Made by a program: the position numbers and the translations under genes
NCBI GenBank assembly: GCA_038533575.1
Contig: JBCAYL010000002.1
Location: 124,001 to 188,000, forward strand
Length of the DNA: 64,000 bases
Direction of reading: 5' to 3'
Origin: Pseudomonadota bacterium
GTDB lineage: Bacteria > Pseudomonadota > Alphaproteobacteria > Rhodobacterales > Rhodobacteraceae
Notes under the pieces: model-generated
The model's input: only the letters and a program-made list of their open reading frames with translations
Told to the model about the DNA's origin: nothing
Databases searched by the model: none
Shown here: positions 36,669-45,268 of the stretch, in pieces
Layout: every line of letters begins with the position of its first letter
Numbering within the stretch: the first letter of the stretch is position 1

Positions 36669-37612
36669 TCTTCTTCGTCTGGGCCCTGGCGGCCTCGGGT
36701 GAAACGCTCCGCATCGCCAGCTACAACACCGAGCTCACGCGGGAGGGTCCCGGGCTCTTGGTGCGGGATCTTGGGCGAGGGGCCAAAGACATCGAGTTCG
36801 TGTTGACCCGCATGGCGGAGGTCGATGCCGATCTCTGGGTATTGCAGAATTTCGACTTCGACCTCGATGGCGTGGCGCTCTCCCGCTTCGCCGCAGCCGC
36901 GGGCTATGCGCACAGCTTCGCCCAAGCGCCCAACGGCGGACGGCAGAGCGGGGTCGATCTCGATGGTGACGGCCGCCTCGGCGGGCGCGACGACAGCCAG
37001 GGCTTCGGCTGGTTCTCCGGGCAGGGCGGCATGGCCGTGCTCTCCCGCTATCCGGTCACTCTGCGCGGCGATGAGACGGCGCGTCTTTGGGCCGACATTC
37101 CATGGGCCACGCTGCCCGAGACGATGGACGCGGAGGCGCGCGCCGTGCAGCGCCTGTCCTCCACGGCCCATTGGGCGCTGCGCGTCGACTTCCCCGGTGG
37201 CCCTCTCACGGTGCTCACCGCCCATGCCACCCCGCCTGTCTTCGATGGACCGGAGGATCGCAATGGCCTGCGAAACGCCGACGAAATCAGGCTCGTCGCC
37301 GAGATGCTGGAGGCCACCGCTGGCCCCGTGGTGATCGCGGCGAACCTCAACGTCGACCCCGCGCGCGGCGAAGGCCGGCGTGCTGTGATCGCGGAGCTTC
37401 TCGCGCATCCGCGCTTGCGCGATCCCCTCCCCGGCGCGGTTACCGTGGATTTCGGGGCGGAGTCGGGCGGCAGACTTCGGGTCACCTACGTCTTGCCCAC
37501 CCGCGATCTCGGCCTCTCGGGCGCCGGGATCTTTCGGTACGGCAGCCGACCGGAGGGCTTCACCCGGCACGACCCCGTCTGGATCGATATCAAGCTGCCC
37601 GTGGGCGAGTGA
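36665..37612 (+). CDS. Endonuclease/exonuclease/phosphatase-family protein, degenerate active site
   Basis: About 315 residues with the EEP fold order: LRIASYNTEL, DLWVLQNFDFD, LTVLTAHATPP, VIAANLNVDP and FTRHDPVWIDI. Two usual active-site acids look changed: Glu of the LQE motif is Asn, and Asp of GDxN is Asn. Catalysis is doubtful. No ATG, GTG or TTG lies near the expected start. A CTG at 36665 overlaps the upstream TGA as CTGA and gives a short hydrophobic leader (IFFVWALAASGE). The alternative is an ATG at 36545, inside the upstream gene. Confidence 0.7.
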   Translation: MIFFVWALAASGETLRIASYNTELTREGPGLLVRDLGRGAKDIEFVLTRMAEVDADLWVLQNFDFDLDGVALSRFAAAAGYAHSFAQAPNGGRQSGVDLDGDGRLGGRDDSQGFGWFSGQGGMAVLSRYPVTLRGDETARLWADIPWATLPETMDAEARAVQRLSSTAHWALRVDFPGGPLTVLTAHATPPVFDGPEDRNGLRNADEIRLVAEMLEATAGPVVIAANLNVDPARGEGRRAVIAELLAHPRLRDPLPGAVTVDFGAESGGRLRVTYVLPTRDLGLSGAGIFRYGSRPEGFTRHDPVWIDIKLPVGE

Positions 37613-37729
37613 CTCCCCCGTATCGCATTCCTTAACGTCAGCAGTCACCTCAGTCCCCGGCTTGACCCCTCCGAACGCGGCGGCTACCGCCCTCGCGACA
37701 CCCCTCTGAGGCCACACGCGGAGCGACCC

Positions 37730-38824
37730 ATGACAAAATCCCTGCTCATCCTGCCCGGCGACGGCATCGGCCCCGAGGTGATGGCCGAGGTCCGCAAGGT
37801 GATCGACTGGATGGAGAGCCAGGGTCACGCCTTCGACGTGAGCGAGGATCTCGTGGGCGGCGCGGCTTACGACGCCCATGGCACGCCTTTGACCGACGCC
37901 ACGATGCAGAAGGCGCAAGAGGTGGACGCCGTCCTTCTCGGCGCGGTGGGCGGGTACAAGTATGACAAGCTCGATTTCTCCGTGAAACCCGAGCGCGGGC
38001 TCCTGCGGCTCCGCAAGGAGATGGACCTTTTCGCCAATCTTCGCCCGGCGCAGTGCTTCGACGCGCTGGCCGAGTTCTCCTCGCTGAAGAAAGAGGTGGT
38101 GGCGGGCCTCGACATCGTCATCATCCGCGAGCTCACATCGGGCATCTACTTCGGCGAGCCACGCGGGATTATCAAGGAAGGCAACGAGCGCGTGGGCATC
38201 AACACCCAGCGCTACACCGAGAGCGAGATCGCCCGCGTGGCCCGTGCCGCCTTCGAGCTCGCGCGGAAGCGGCAGGGCCGTGTTTGCTCCATGGAAAAGG
38301 CCAACGTGATGGAGTCGGGCATCCTCTGGCGCGATGTCGTCACCGAGGTCCATGCCGAGTACGAGGACGTGGCGCTCTCGCACATGTACGCCGATGCCGG
38401 CGCCATGCAGCTCGTCCGCGACCCCAAGCAATTCGACGTCATCGTGACCGACAATCTCTTCGGCGATCTCCTGTCCGACGCCGCCGCCATGCTCACCGGC
38501 TCGCTTGGGATGCTGCCGTCGGCCTCCCTCGGCGCGCCCATGGAAAATGGCCGCCCGAAGGCGCTCTATGAGCCCGTCCATGGCTCCGCGCCCGACATCG
38601 CGGGGCAGGGCAAAGCCAACCCTTGCGCCTGCATCCTGAGCTTTGCCATGGCGCTGCGCTACTCGTTCGACATGGGCGAGGAGGCCACGCGCCTCGAGTG
38701 GGCGGTGGAGCAGGTGCTCCGCGACGGGGTCCGCACGCCCGATCTCATGCAGGCGGATGGCGGCGCCCCCGCGACGACTGCCGAGATGGGCGACGCGGTG
38801 GTGGCCGCGCTCGAAGCGGGCTGA
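37730..38824 (+). CDS. leuB: 3-isopropylmalate dehydrogenase
   Basis: A 364-residue isocitrate dehydrogenase-type enzyme. It oxidatively decarboxylates 3-isopropylmalate with NAD in leucine synthesis. Signatures: [10 protein letters not shown] at the start; [19 protein letters not shown]; and [25 protein letters not shown] with the metal-binding aspartates. Full length for LeuB. Upstream 117 bases include a TTGACC (37661 region) that could be a -35 box, so it may have its own promoter. Confidence 0.96.
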   Translation: MTKSLLILPGDGIGPEVMAEVRKVIDWMESQGHAFDVSEDLVGGAAYDAHGTPLTDATMQKAQEVDAVLLGAVGGYKYDKLDFSVKPERGLLRLRKEMDLFANLRPAQCFDALAEFSSLKKEVVAGLDIVIIRELTSGIYFGEPRGIIKEGNERVGINTQRYTESEIARVARAAFELARKRQGRVCSMEKANVMESGILWRDVVTEVHAEYEDVALSHMYADAGAMQLVRDPKQFDVIVTDNLFGDLLSDAAAMLTGSLGMLPSASLGAPMENGRPKALYEPVHGSAPDIAGQGKANPCACILSFAMALRYSFDMGEEATRLEWAVEQVLRDGVRTPDLMQADGGAPATTAEMGDAVVAALEAG

Positions 38825-38943
38825 GGCCCAGCACTGCGCGAATTGCGGGCAGGCGAGCCCTCCACGTCTGCCGCTAGGCTTGCTCTGCCTTGTCCTCCGC
38901 GCCGCGGCCCATAAAGTGACCGTGGCTGGGAAAGGAGGCCCTC

Positions 38944-39966
38944 ATGTCGGTCAATCTGCGCGCCGTGACGCTCGCGCTGGCGGCTTTCGGGCTATTCGCG
39001 ACCCATGACGTGATCGTCAAGCTCCTCGGGGCCGACTACTCCGCCTTCCAGATCGTCTTCTTCTCGGTCCTCTTCAGCTTTCCCGTCGCCACGGTCCTGC
39101 TCCTGCGGGACGAGACCTCCGGCACGCTCATCCCGAAGCACCCCTGGTGGGTCATCGCGCGTACGCTCGCGGCGGTGATCACGGGGGCCGCGGCCTTCTA
39201 TGCGTTTTCCGTGCTGCCCCTCGCGCAGGTCTACGCGATCCTCTTTGCCTCGCCGCTCCTCATCACCATCATGTCGGTGCCATTTCTCGGTGAGAAGGTT
39301 GGCCTCCGGCGCGGTCTCGCGGTTCTCGCGGGGCTGGGCGGTGTCCTCGTGGTGCTCAATCCCGGCGCGACGGAGCTCGGCCTCGGGCACCTCGCGGCGC
39401 TCACCTGCGCGCTTTTCGGCTCCTTTGCCTCCATCGTGGTGCGCAAGATCGGGCGGGAGGAGCGGTCCATCGTGCTCGTGCTCTACCCGCTCGTGACGAA
39501 CTTCGTCCTGATGGGCGCGCTGATGCCGCTCGTCTACCGGCCCATGCCGGTGGAGCATCTGGGCCTGTCCTTCGCGATGGCCGCGCTGGCGATGGTTGCC
39601 ATGCTCTGCCTGATCGCGGCCTACAAGGCGGGCGAGGCCGCCATCGTGGCGCCCATGCAGTATAGCCAAATTCTCTGGGCCACAGCCTATGGCGCGCTCT
39701 TCTTTGGCGAGCTGCCGCGGCTCAACACCGCCATCGGCGCAGCGATCATCATCGCGGCGGGCGTCTACATCGTGCTCCGCGAGAGCCGGAAGCCCGGCAG
39801 TCAGGCCCCGGTGCTGCGCACCCGCACGCGCCTCGATACAGGCACCGTCCCCCGGGTGAGCACGCTCATCCGCGCGGGCGGCGCGGAGCCGCCCAACGCG
39901 CCTATGCCCGGCGCGGTCGGGGCCAGCCCCTCGCGCGGGATGCGCGGCCTGCCCGGGCGCGGCTAG
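38944..39966 (+). CDS. DMT-superfamily (EamA) transporter
   Basis: A 340-residue protein with ten predicted membrane helices in two EamA halves (first ending near VLVVLNPGATE, second starting LGHLAALTCALFG). A 55-residue, Pro/Arg/Gly-rich cytoplasmic tail follows the last helix, longer than usual. Drug/metabolite exporters of this type move amino acids or other metabolites; the substrate is not evident. ATG has GGAGG upstream. Confidence 0.85.
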   Translation: MSVNLRAVTLALAAFGLFATHDVIVKLLGADYSAFQIVFFSVLFSFPVATVLLLRDETSGTLIPKHPWWVIARTLAAVITGAAAFYAFSVLPLAQVYAILFASPLLITIMSVPFLGEKVGLRRGLAVLAGLGGVLVVLNPGATELGLGHLAALTCALFGSFASIVVRKIGREERSIVLVLYPLVTNFVLMGALMPLVYRPMPVEHLGLSFAMAALAMVAMLCLIAAYKAGEAAIVAPMQYSQILWATAYGALFFGELPRLNTAIGAAIIIAAGVYIVLRESRKPGSQAPVLRTRTRLDTGTVPRVSTLIRAGGAEPPNAPMPGAVGASPSRGMRGLPGRG

Positions 39967-40015
39967 GCACCGCGAATCCCCTTGCCAAGCGATAGGCGCG
40001 CCGCTAGGCACCGCG
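39962..40015. repeat. 13-bp direct repeat before tRNA-Pro
   Basis: GCTAGGCACCGCG occurs at 39962-39974 (covering the transporter stop codon) and again at 40003-40015, 41 bases apart. It may be a chance duplication or a remnant of slippage beside the tRNA gene. Confidence 0.6.
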
Positions 40016-40022
40016 CCACGGT

Positions 40023-40099
40023 CGGAGTGTAGCTCAGCCTGGTAGAGCACTGTCTTCGGGAGGCAGGGGTCGTGAGTTCGAATCTCGCCACTCCGACCA
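40023..40099 (+). tRNA. tRNA-Pro (anticodon CGG)
   Basis: A complete 77-base cloverleaf. The acceptor CGGAGTG pairs with CACTCCG, with A discriminator and encoded CCA. The D stem is GCTC/GAGC; the anticodon stem CTGTC/GGCAG holds loop TTCGGGA with anticodon CGG; the T arm is GTGAG-TTCGAAT-CTCGC. It reads CCG proline codons, frequent in this GC-rich genome. Confidence 0.97.
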
Positions 40100-40133
40100 A
40101 TTCAGCCCCTTCGCATCGCCCCGGACCGCGCGG

Positions 40134-41336
40134 CTAGATCACCGCGTGCTCCACGAATTTGCGGCCCTCGGCGACGCGGGTGACGGCGAATTCGGACATG
40201 TCGATGCTCTGGTAAGCGCCGGTCATGAGCCATTCGGCCGTGGCGCGGCCCATGGCGGTGCTCTGCTGGAGCCCGTGGCCGGAAAAGCCGTTGAGGAAGG
40301 TGAGGTTCTCTGCCTTGGGATGGGCGCCCATGAGCGCGTTGTGGTCGAAGGGATTGTACTCGTAGTGCCCTGCCCACTCGCTCACCACCTTCACCCGCTC
40401 GAAGGCGGGGATGCGGTGCGCGATTGCAGGCCAGGCTTTCTCCATCCACACGTCGCCGTCCATCGTGAAATCGGTGGGCTCCACGGCGGGATCGTCATCC
40501 GGCGTGGCACCCACGAGGTAGGTCTTTGGCCCGTCTTGCCGGACATGGACGCCGGAAGGGTCGATCGTGAGCGGCAGGTCGCGGTCGAGCGGGTCTGCCG
40601 CGGAGATGATGTAAGTGTAGCGCTTGCGTGGCTCCACGGGCAGCGCGATCCCGGCCATGGCCGCGATGGTGGCCGCGCGGGGGCCGGCGGCGTTAAGCAC
40701 CTGCCCGCAGGCCACCGCCTCCCCGGAGGCAAATTCCACATGGGTGATCTTCGCCCCGTCCATGCGAAGCCCCGTCGCGCGGTTCTTGCAGTATTCCACG
40801 CCGCGTTCGCGGGCGAGGCGGCGGAACCATTCGAAGAGCGTGCCGCCGTCGAAATACCCCTCGTCGCACGTGTTGATCGTGCCGATGGCGATGTCGTCGA
40901 GGTGGTAGAACGGATAGCGCGCGGCGATCTCCTCTCGGTCGAGCACCTCGGTGGCCGCGCCCGCGGCCCGCTGCAGCGCCGCCCGCCCGCGCAGGTCCTC
41001 GGCGCGGGAGGCATCGGCGGCGAGATAGAGGTAGCCGTAGCTCTGCAGGAGGATCTCGGGCACGCGGTCATCGCCCATCTCCTCCGCCGCGTTCTTGATG
41101 AAATGCGCGCCGAACTGGCTGATCTCGATGTTGAGCGGATTGGTGAATTGCTGGCGGATGCAGCTGTTGGTGTGGGCCGTGGAGGTCTGGGCGTAGCTCG
41201 GATCCATCTCCACCACGAGGACCCGGCCCCTGTACCCCAGCTTCGTGAGCCAGAACGCTGTGGAGGAGCCCATCATGGCCCCGCCGATGATAACGATGTC
41301 GTAGCTCTTGTGCTTCGGTGCCTGCCAGTCGGTCAC
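40134..41336 (-). CDS. FAD-dependent (DAO-family) oxidoreductase
   Basis: A 400-residue enzyme with the N-terminal dinucleotide-binding motif IVIIGGAMMGSSTAFWL and the C-terminal FLNGFSGHGLQQSTAMGRATAEWL typical of glycine/sarcosine-type D-amino-acid oxidoreductases. Substrate unknown, but the neighbour is a hydantoinase/oxoprolinase. Start GTG at 41336 overlaps that gene's stop (GTGA). The two are thus translationally coupled and may handle one N-heterocyclic compound or the N-methyl amino acid derived from it; this is inference. Confidence 0.85.
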   Translation of the reverse strand: MTDWQAPKHKSYDIVIIGGAMMGSSTAFWLTKLGYRGRVLVVEMDPSYAQTSTAHTNSCIRQQFTNPLNIEISQFGAHFIKNAAEEMGDDRVPEILLQSYGYLYLAADASRAEDLRGRAALQRAAGAATEVLDREEIAARYPFYHLDDIAIGTINTCDEGYFDGGTLFEWFRRLARERGVEYCKNRATGLRMDGAKITHVEFASGEAVACGQVLNAAGPRAATIAAMAGIALPVEPRKRYTYIISAADPLDRDLPLTIDPSGVHVRQDGPKTYLVGATPDDDPAVEPTDFTMDGDVWMEKAWPAIAHRIPAFERVKVVSEWAGHYEYNPFDHNALMGAHPKAENLTFLNGFSGHGLQQSTAMGRATAEWLMTGAYQSIDMSEFAVTRVAEGRKFVEHAVI

Positions 41337-44300
41337 GGCGCGTCTCCCTTGGCCATGGCCGCGACGACAGCGGCGATCTCGTCCTCGGTCAAGCCGTAGA
41401 TGTCGCGCGCGGCGGCCTCAGTGATGTATCCCATGGCAAGATCGCGCTTCACCGCCGCGGGGTCGCGCTCTACTGGCGCGCCGAAGCCCGCCCCGCCCGG
41501 GAAGGCCATGCGGACGATGTCTCCTTCGGGCACGAATTGGCGGCCTTTGCCGCGCATCTCGGTGCCGTCTTTCCGCGTGATCTGGGTCGCGCCGCCCGCC
41601 CCGCCGCCGCGCCGGCCGCGCGCGGGATGATGGACGCGGTCGAGCATGGCGGAGATGTCGAATTCGTGGCCTGCGCGCGCGCCCACATCCATGACCTGCC
41701 CGAGCCCGCCCCGCTGCGCGCCTGCGCCGCCCGAATCCGGGCGCAGCTCCTTGCGCCAGATGAGGACCGGGCCCACCTGCTCGGTGGCTTCCACGGGCAT
41801 GGTCATGACGCCGGAGGGGAAGGCCGTGGCGCTGAGCCCGTCGAGCGCGGGCCGCGCGCCCGAGCCGCCGGAATTGAAGGTCAGCACCTCTGCGCGTCGG
41901 CCCTCTGGCCCAGTGGGGCGGAGCGAGACCTGGAAGTTGCAGAGGCAGCCCGCGCCCTCGGCGGGCACTGTATCCGGCAAGAACGTGTCGAGCGCGTCAT
42001 AGATCGTGTCGGGCACCATGTGTCCGATGACGTGCCTGAGCGCCACCGGCGCGGGCGGCAATGCGTTCACGATGGAGCCCTCGGGCGCGGTCACCTCGAA
42101 GGGCGCAAGCGAGGCGGCGTTGTTCGGGATCTCCGGCGCGATGGCGCATTTGAGCGCGTAGCACGCATAGGCCTTCGTGTAGACGAGAGGCACGTTGATC
42201 CCCTTCTTGTCCACGCCGCTCGTGCCCGTCCAGTCGCTCAGGATACGGTCCTTCTCGATGGTGACTCTGACCCGGAGGTCGATGGGCGCGGCGTAGCCAT
42301 CGATGCGCATGTGGCCCTCGGCCTCGCCGGGGGAGAGCGCGTTGATGGCGGCCAGCGTGGCCTCGCGGGAGCGGGTGAGGATGAAGTCCGAGAGCGCGCC
42401 GAGATCGGCGAGCGAGAACTCCGCCATCATCTCGTGCAGACGCCGCGCGCCGATATCGTTGCAGGTGGCGAGCGCGTAGATGTCTCCCACGAGCTGGTCG
42501 GGCTCCCGGACATTGGCGCGGATGAGCGCGAGGAGCGTGGCATCCACATTGCCCGCCTTGATGAAGGGCATCGTGGGGATCGCGAGCCCTTCTTCGTGGA
42601 CATCGTTGGCATCGGCTCCGAAGCCCCGCCCGCCGATATCGGTCACATGCGCAGTGCAGGCGAAGAAGCCCGTGCGCGTGCCACGGTGGAAGACCGGCGT
42701 GACGATGGTGATGTCGTGCTTGTGGCCCGTCCCCTCCCAGGGGTCATTGGTGATGTAGACATCGCCCTCGTTCATCTCGGGAATGCGGCGGATGACGTGG
42801 CCCACGGCATCGGCCATGGCGTTCACGTGCCCCGGCGTGCCGGTGACGGCCTGCGCGAGCATCTCGCCCGCGGCGTTGTAGACGCCCGCCGAAAGGTCTC
42901 CCGCCTCGCGGACGGAGGTGGAGAAGGCCGTGCGCACGAGGGCCTGCGCCTGTTCTTCGACAATGGAGATGAGGCGGTTCCACATGACCTGGTGCGCCAC
43001 GGTGGAGATATCGGCCCCGCCCCGGACCTGATCCGGGGCCTCCGAGAGCACGATGTTGCCGTCGGCGGCCTTGTGGGCGATCCGGCTCGAGGGGACGACG
43101 ATGGTGGTTTCACGTTCCGTGATGAGCGCTGGGCCGGGGATGGTGCTGCCTGCCTCGAACGCGTCCCGGTCGAGGAGCGCGGCCTCAACTGTGTCGCCAA
43201 AGGCCGGATCGAAGAGCGTGCGATGAAGGAGGGGCCCCGGGTCGAGCCCGGGACGGGGCGTGCTTTCGCTCCGAACCTGATCCGAGGCCTCCACCACGGT
43301 CGTGGCATTCACCGACCAGACCGTGATCTCCGCCACCATGCCCGCCACCGTGCGGCTGAAGCGCTTTTCGTATTCCGCCTCGAAGAGCGCGAGGATCGTG
43401 TCCGCGTCGGGCGCGGCGGCCTGCGGGGCGGTGAGCATCACCGGGATCTCCCAGCCCTGACCCCGGTAGCGCATGAAGACGCGGTGCTCTAGGACGATCT
43501 CCGCCTCCGCGTCGCAGGTGCGCACGAAGCCTGCCGCTTCCGCCTCCATCTCGGCAAAGAGCGTGGCGACACGGGCGCCGTCGAAGGCTGCCAGGGGCAT
43601 GAAGACGGTGCGGTTGGCCTCGAAGGAGAACGGCGCGCGCAGGAAGCCGATGGCAGAGCCCACGCCCGCCCCGGCCGGCACAAGGCATGTCGAAATGCCC
43701 AGCTTCTCGCAAAGCCGCGCTGCATGGAGCGGCGCCGCGCCGCCGAATGCGATCATGGTGTAATCTGCCAGATCCTCCCCGTTTTCGACGGCGTGGACGC
43801 GCGCGGCATTGGCCATGTTCTCGTCCACCACCTCGGCCAGTCCGAAGGCCGCCTCTTCCGCGCCCATGTCGAGACGAGCGCCAAGTGCTTTCGAAAGCGC
43901 CTCTTCCGCGCGGGAGGCCACGAGCGGGATCGTGCCGCCGGCGAAGCGCTCGGGGTCGAGCCGGCCGAGAACGAGGTCCGCATCCGTGACGGCAGGCCGC
44001 GTTCCGCCGCGCCCGTAGCAGGCAGGGCCCGGCTCGGAGCCCGCGCTTTCGGGGCCCACGCGGATCTGGCCCATGCCGTCCACTGAAGCCAGTGAGCCAC
44101 CTCCCGCGCCGATCTCCACCATGTCGATGACGGGGATGGAGATCGGCATGCCCGAGCCCTTCTTGAAGCGATAGGAACGCGCCACCTCGAAGACCCGCGC
44201 CGTTTTTGGCCGGCCATTCCGGATCAGGCAGATCTTCGCCGTTGTGCCGCCCATGTCGAAGCTCAGCACCTTCTTAAGCCCGTGCCGCGCGGCGATCTCC

Positions 44301-45127
44301 GCAGCGAAGACCGCGCCCCCGGCTGGGCCCGACTCGACGAGCCGCACCGGAAACTCGGCGGCGCTTTCGAGCGAAATGATCCCGCCGCCGGAATGCATCA
44401 GGAAGATCGGGCAAGACGCGCCCTCGGCGGCGAGCCGGGCCTCGAGCCGCAAGAGGTAGCTCTTCATGAGCGGCTGGATGTAGGCATTGGCGATGGTGGT
44501 GTTGAAGCGCTCGTATTCCCGCATCTGGGGCGACACATCCGAGGAGAGCGAGATCATCACGCCCGGGAGCCGCGCGCTCAGCACTTCGCGCACCAGCCTC
44601 TCATGGGCTGGATTGGCATAAGCATGGAGAAAGCCTACCGCGATGGCCGCGTAGCCGCCTTCGGCGAGCCGCTCGGCAAGCACCTCGATGTCCGCCCGCG
44701 CGAGAGGCACGAGCATGCCGCCATCGGCATCCATCCGTTCGCGGAGGGTGAAGCGGCGGTGGCGGGGGATGAGCGGCTCCGGGAGCGTCAGGTTGAGGTC
44801 GTACTGCTCGAACCGGCTCTCGGTGCGCATCTCGATCACGTCGCGAAAGCCCTCGGTGGTCACGAAGGCCGTGCGTGCCCCGCGGCGCTCGATGAGCGCG
44901 TTGGTCGCGAGCGTCGTTCCGTGGATGATCTGGGTGATCTGGCTTGCCGCGATCCCCGCCGCGGCGCAGACCTCGGCCATCCCCGCCACGATGGCGTCCT
45001 CGGGCGCCGCATAGGTCGTGAGGACCTTGGTGGAGCGCTGGCCGAACGGGCCCTCGAGGACGACATCGGTGAACGTCCCGCCGATATCGACCCCCATCCT
45101 GATCTTGTCCGCCACGTCCGTCTCCAC
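41333..45127 (-). CDS. Hydantoinase A/B fusion (5-oxoprolinase or N-methylhydantoinase type)
   Basis: The 1264-residue protein fuses a HyuA half (ATPase-like, MGVDIGGTFTDVVLEG at the start, SFDMGGTTAKICL near 285) to a HyuB half starting near residue 705 (STVAHQVMWNRLISIVEEQAQALVRTAFS). It would open a cyclic amide such as 5-oxoproline or a hydantoin using ATP. GTG start at 45127, with ATG at 45097 possible. Two short palindromic insertions interrupt the coding sequence, one at the A/B junction. The coupled oxidoreductase gene follows. Confidence 0.88.
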   Translation of the reverse strand: METDVADKIRMGVDIGGTFTDVVLEGPFGQRSTKVLTTYAAPEDAIVAGMAEVCAAAGIAASQITQIIHGTTLATNALIERRGARTAFVTTEGFRDVIEMRTESRFEQYDLNLTLPEPLIPRHRRFTLRERMDADGGMLVPLARADIEVLAERLAEGGYAAIAVGFLHAYANPAHERLVREVLSARLPGVMISLSSDVSPQMREYERFNTTIANAYIQPLMKSYLLRLEARLAAEGASCPIFLMHSGGGIISLESAAEFPVRLVESGPAGGAVFAAEIAARHGLKKVLSFDMGGTTAKICLIRNGRPKTARVFEVARSYRFKKGSGMPISIPVIDMVEIGAGGGSLASVDGMGQIRVGPESAGSEPGPACYGRGGTRPAVTDADLVLGRLDPERFAGGTIPLVASRAEEALSKALGARLDMGAEEAAFGLAEVVDENMANAARVHAVENGEDLADYTMIAFGGAAPLHAARLCEKLGISTCLVPAGAGVGSAIGFLRAPFSFEANRTVFMPLAAFDGARVATLFAEMEAEAAGFVRTCDAEAEIVLEHRVFMRYRGQGWEIPVMLTAPQAAAPDADTILALFEAEYEKRFSRTVAGMVAEITVWSVNATTVVEASDQVRSESTPRPGLDPGPLLHRTLFDPAFGDTVEAALLDRDAFEAGSTIPGPALITERETTIVVPSSRIAHKAADGNIVLSEAPDQVRGGADISTVAHQVMWNRLISIVEEQAQALVRTAFSTSVREAGDLSAGVYNAAGEMLAQAVTGTPGHVNAMADAVGHVIRRIPEMNEGDVYITNDPWEGTGHKHDITIVTPVFHRGTRTGFFACTAHVTDIGGRGFGADANDVHEEGLAIPTMPFIKAGNVDATLLALIRANVREPDQLVGDIYALATCNDIGARRLHEMMAEFSLADLGALSDFILTRSREATLAAINALSPGEAEGHMRIDGYAAPIDLRVRVTIEKDRILSDWTGTSGVDKKGINVPLVYTKAYACYALKCAIAPEIPNNAASLAPFEVTAPEGSIVNALPPAPVALRHVIGHMVPDTIYDALDTFLPDTVPAEGAGCLCNFQVSLRPTGPEGRRAEVLTFNSGGSGARPALDGLSATAFPSGVMTMPVEATEQVGPVLIWRKELRPDSGGAGAQRGGLGQVMDVGARAGHEFDISAMLDRVHHPARGRRGGGAGGATQITRKDGTEMRGKGRQFVPEGDIVRMAFPGGAGFGAPVERDPAAVKRDLAMGYITEAAARDIYGLTEDEIAAVVAAMAKGDAP
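43019..43039. repeat. Palindrome at the HyuA/HyuB junction
   Basis: GCCCCGGA-CCTGA-TCCGGGGC, an 8-bp perfect stem with a 5-base loop, read in frame as APDQVRGGA around residues 697-703. A degenerate second copy occurs about 240 bases away, so this looks like a mobile or dispersed palindromic element tolerated at a linker. Confidence 0.65.
43232..43290. repeat. Compound palindromic repeat inside the HyuA half
   Basis: It holds CCCGGG-TCGAG-CCCGGG, then, about 20 bases on, CCGAACCTGATCCGAGGCCTCC. The latter is a diverged copy of the junction palindrome. In frame it encodes the stretch DQVRSESTPRPGLDPGP (about residues 615-632), a low-complexity insertion unlike the flanking hydantoinase sequence. 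Confidence 0.6.
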
Positions 45128-45268
45128 CTCGCCTCGCTGGCGCTGACGCTACCTGCCTCTTTCGGCGGCGGGAATGGCTTTCTGCGGCGCCCGGCGGGGC
45201 GCGGCGATCCCGTGCTTTGACCGGCGGCACTTTGACGGTAGGCCTTGGGCAACACGAAGGGTGCGCCA

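Noticed and set aside
39962-40099. Possible attachment site at tRNA-Pro
   Set aside because: No integrase, no second copy of the tRNA 3' end and ordinary genes on both sides.
41318-43492. Plus-strand 724-codon open frame opposite the hydantoinase gene
   Set aside because: Low-complexity Arg/Gly/His composition and no family; the minus strand encodes a clear hydantoinase.
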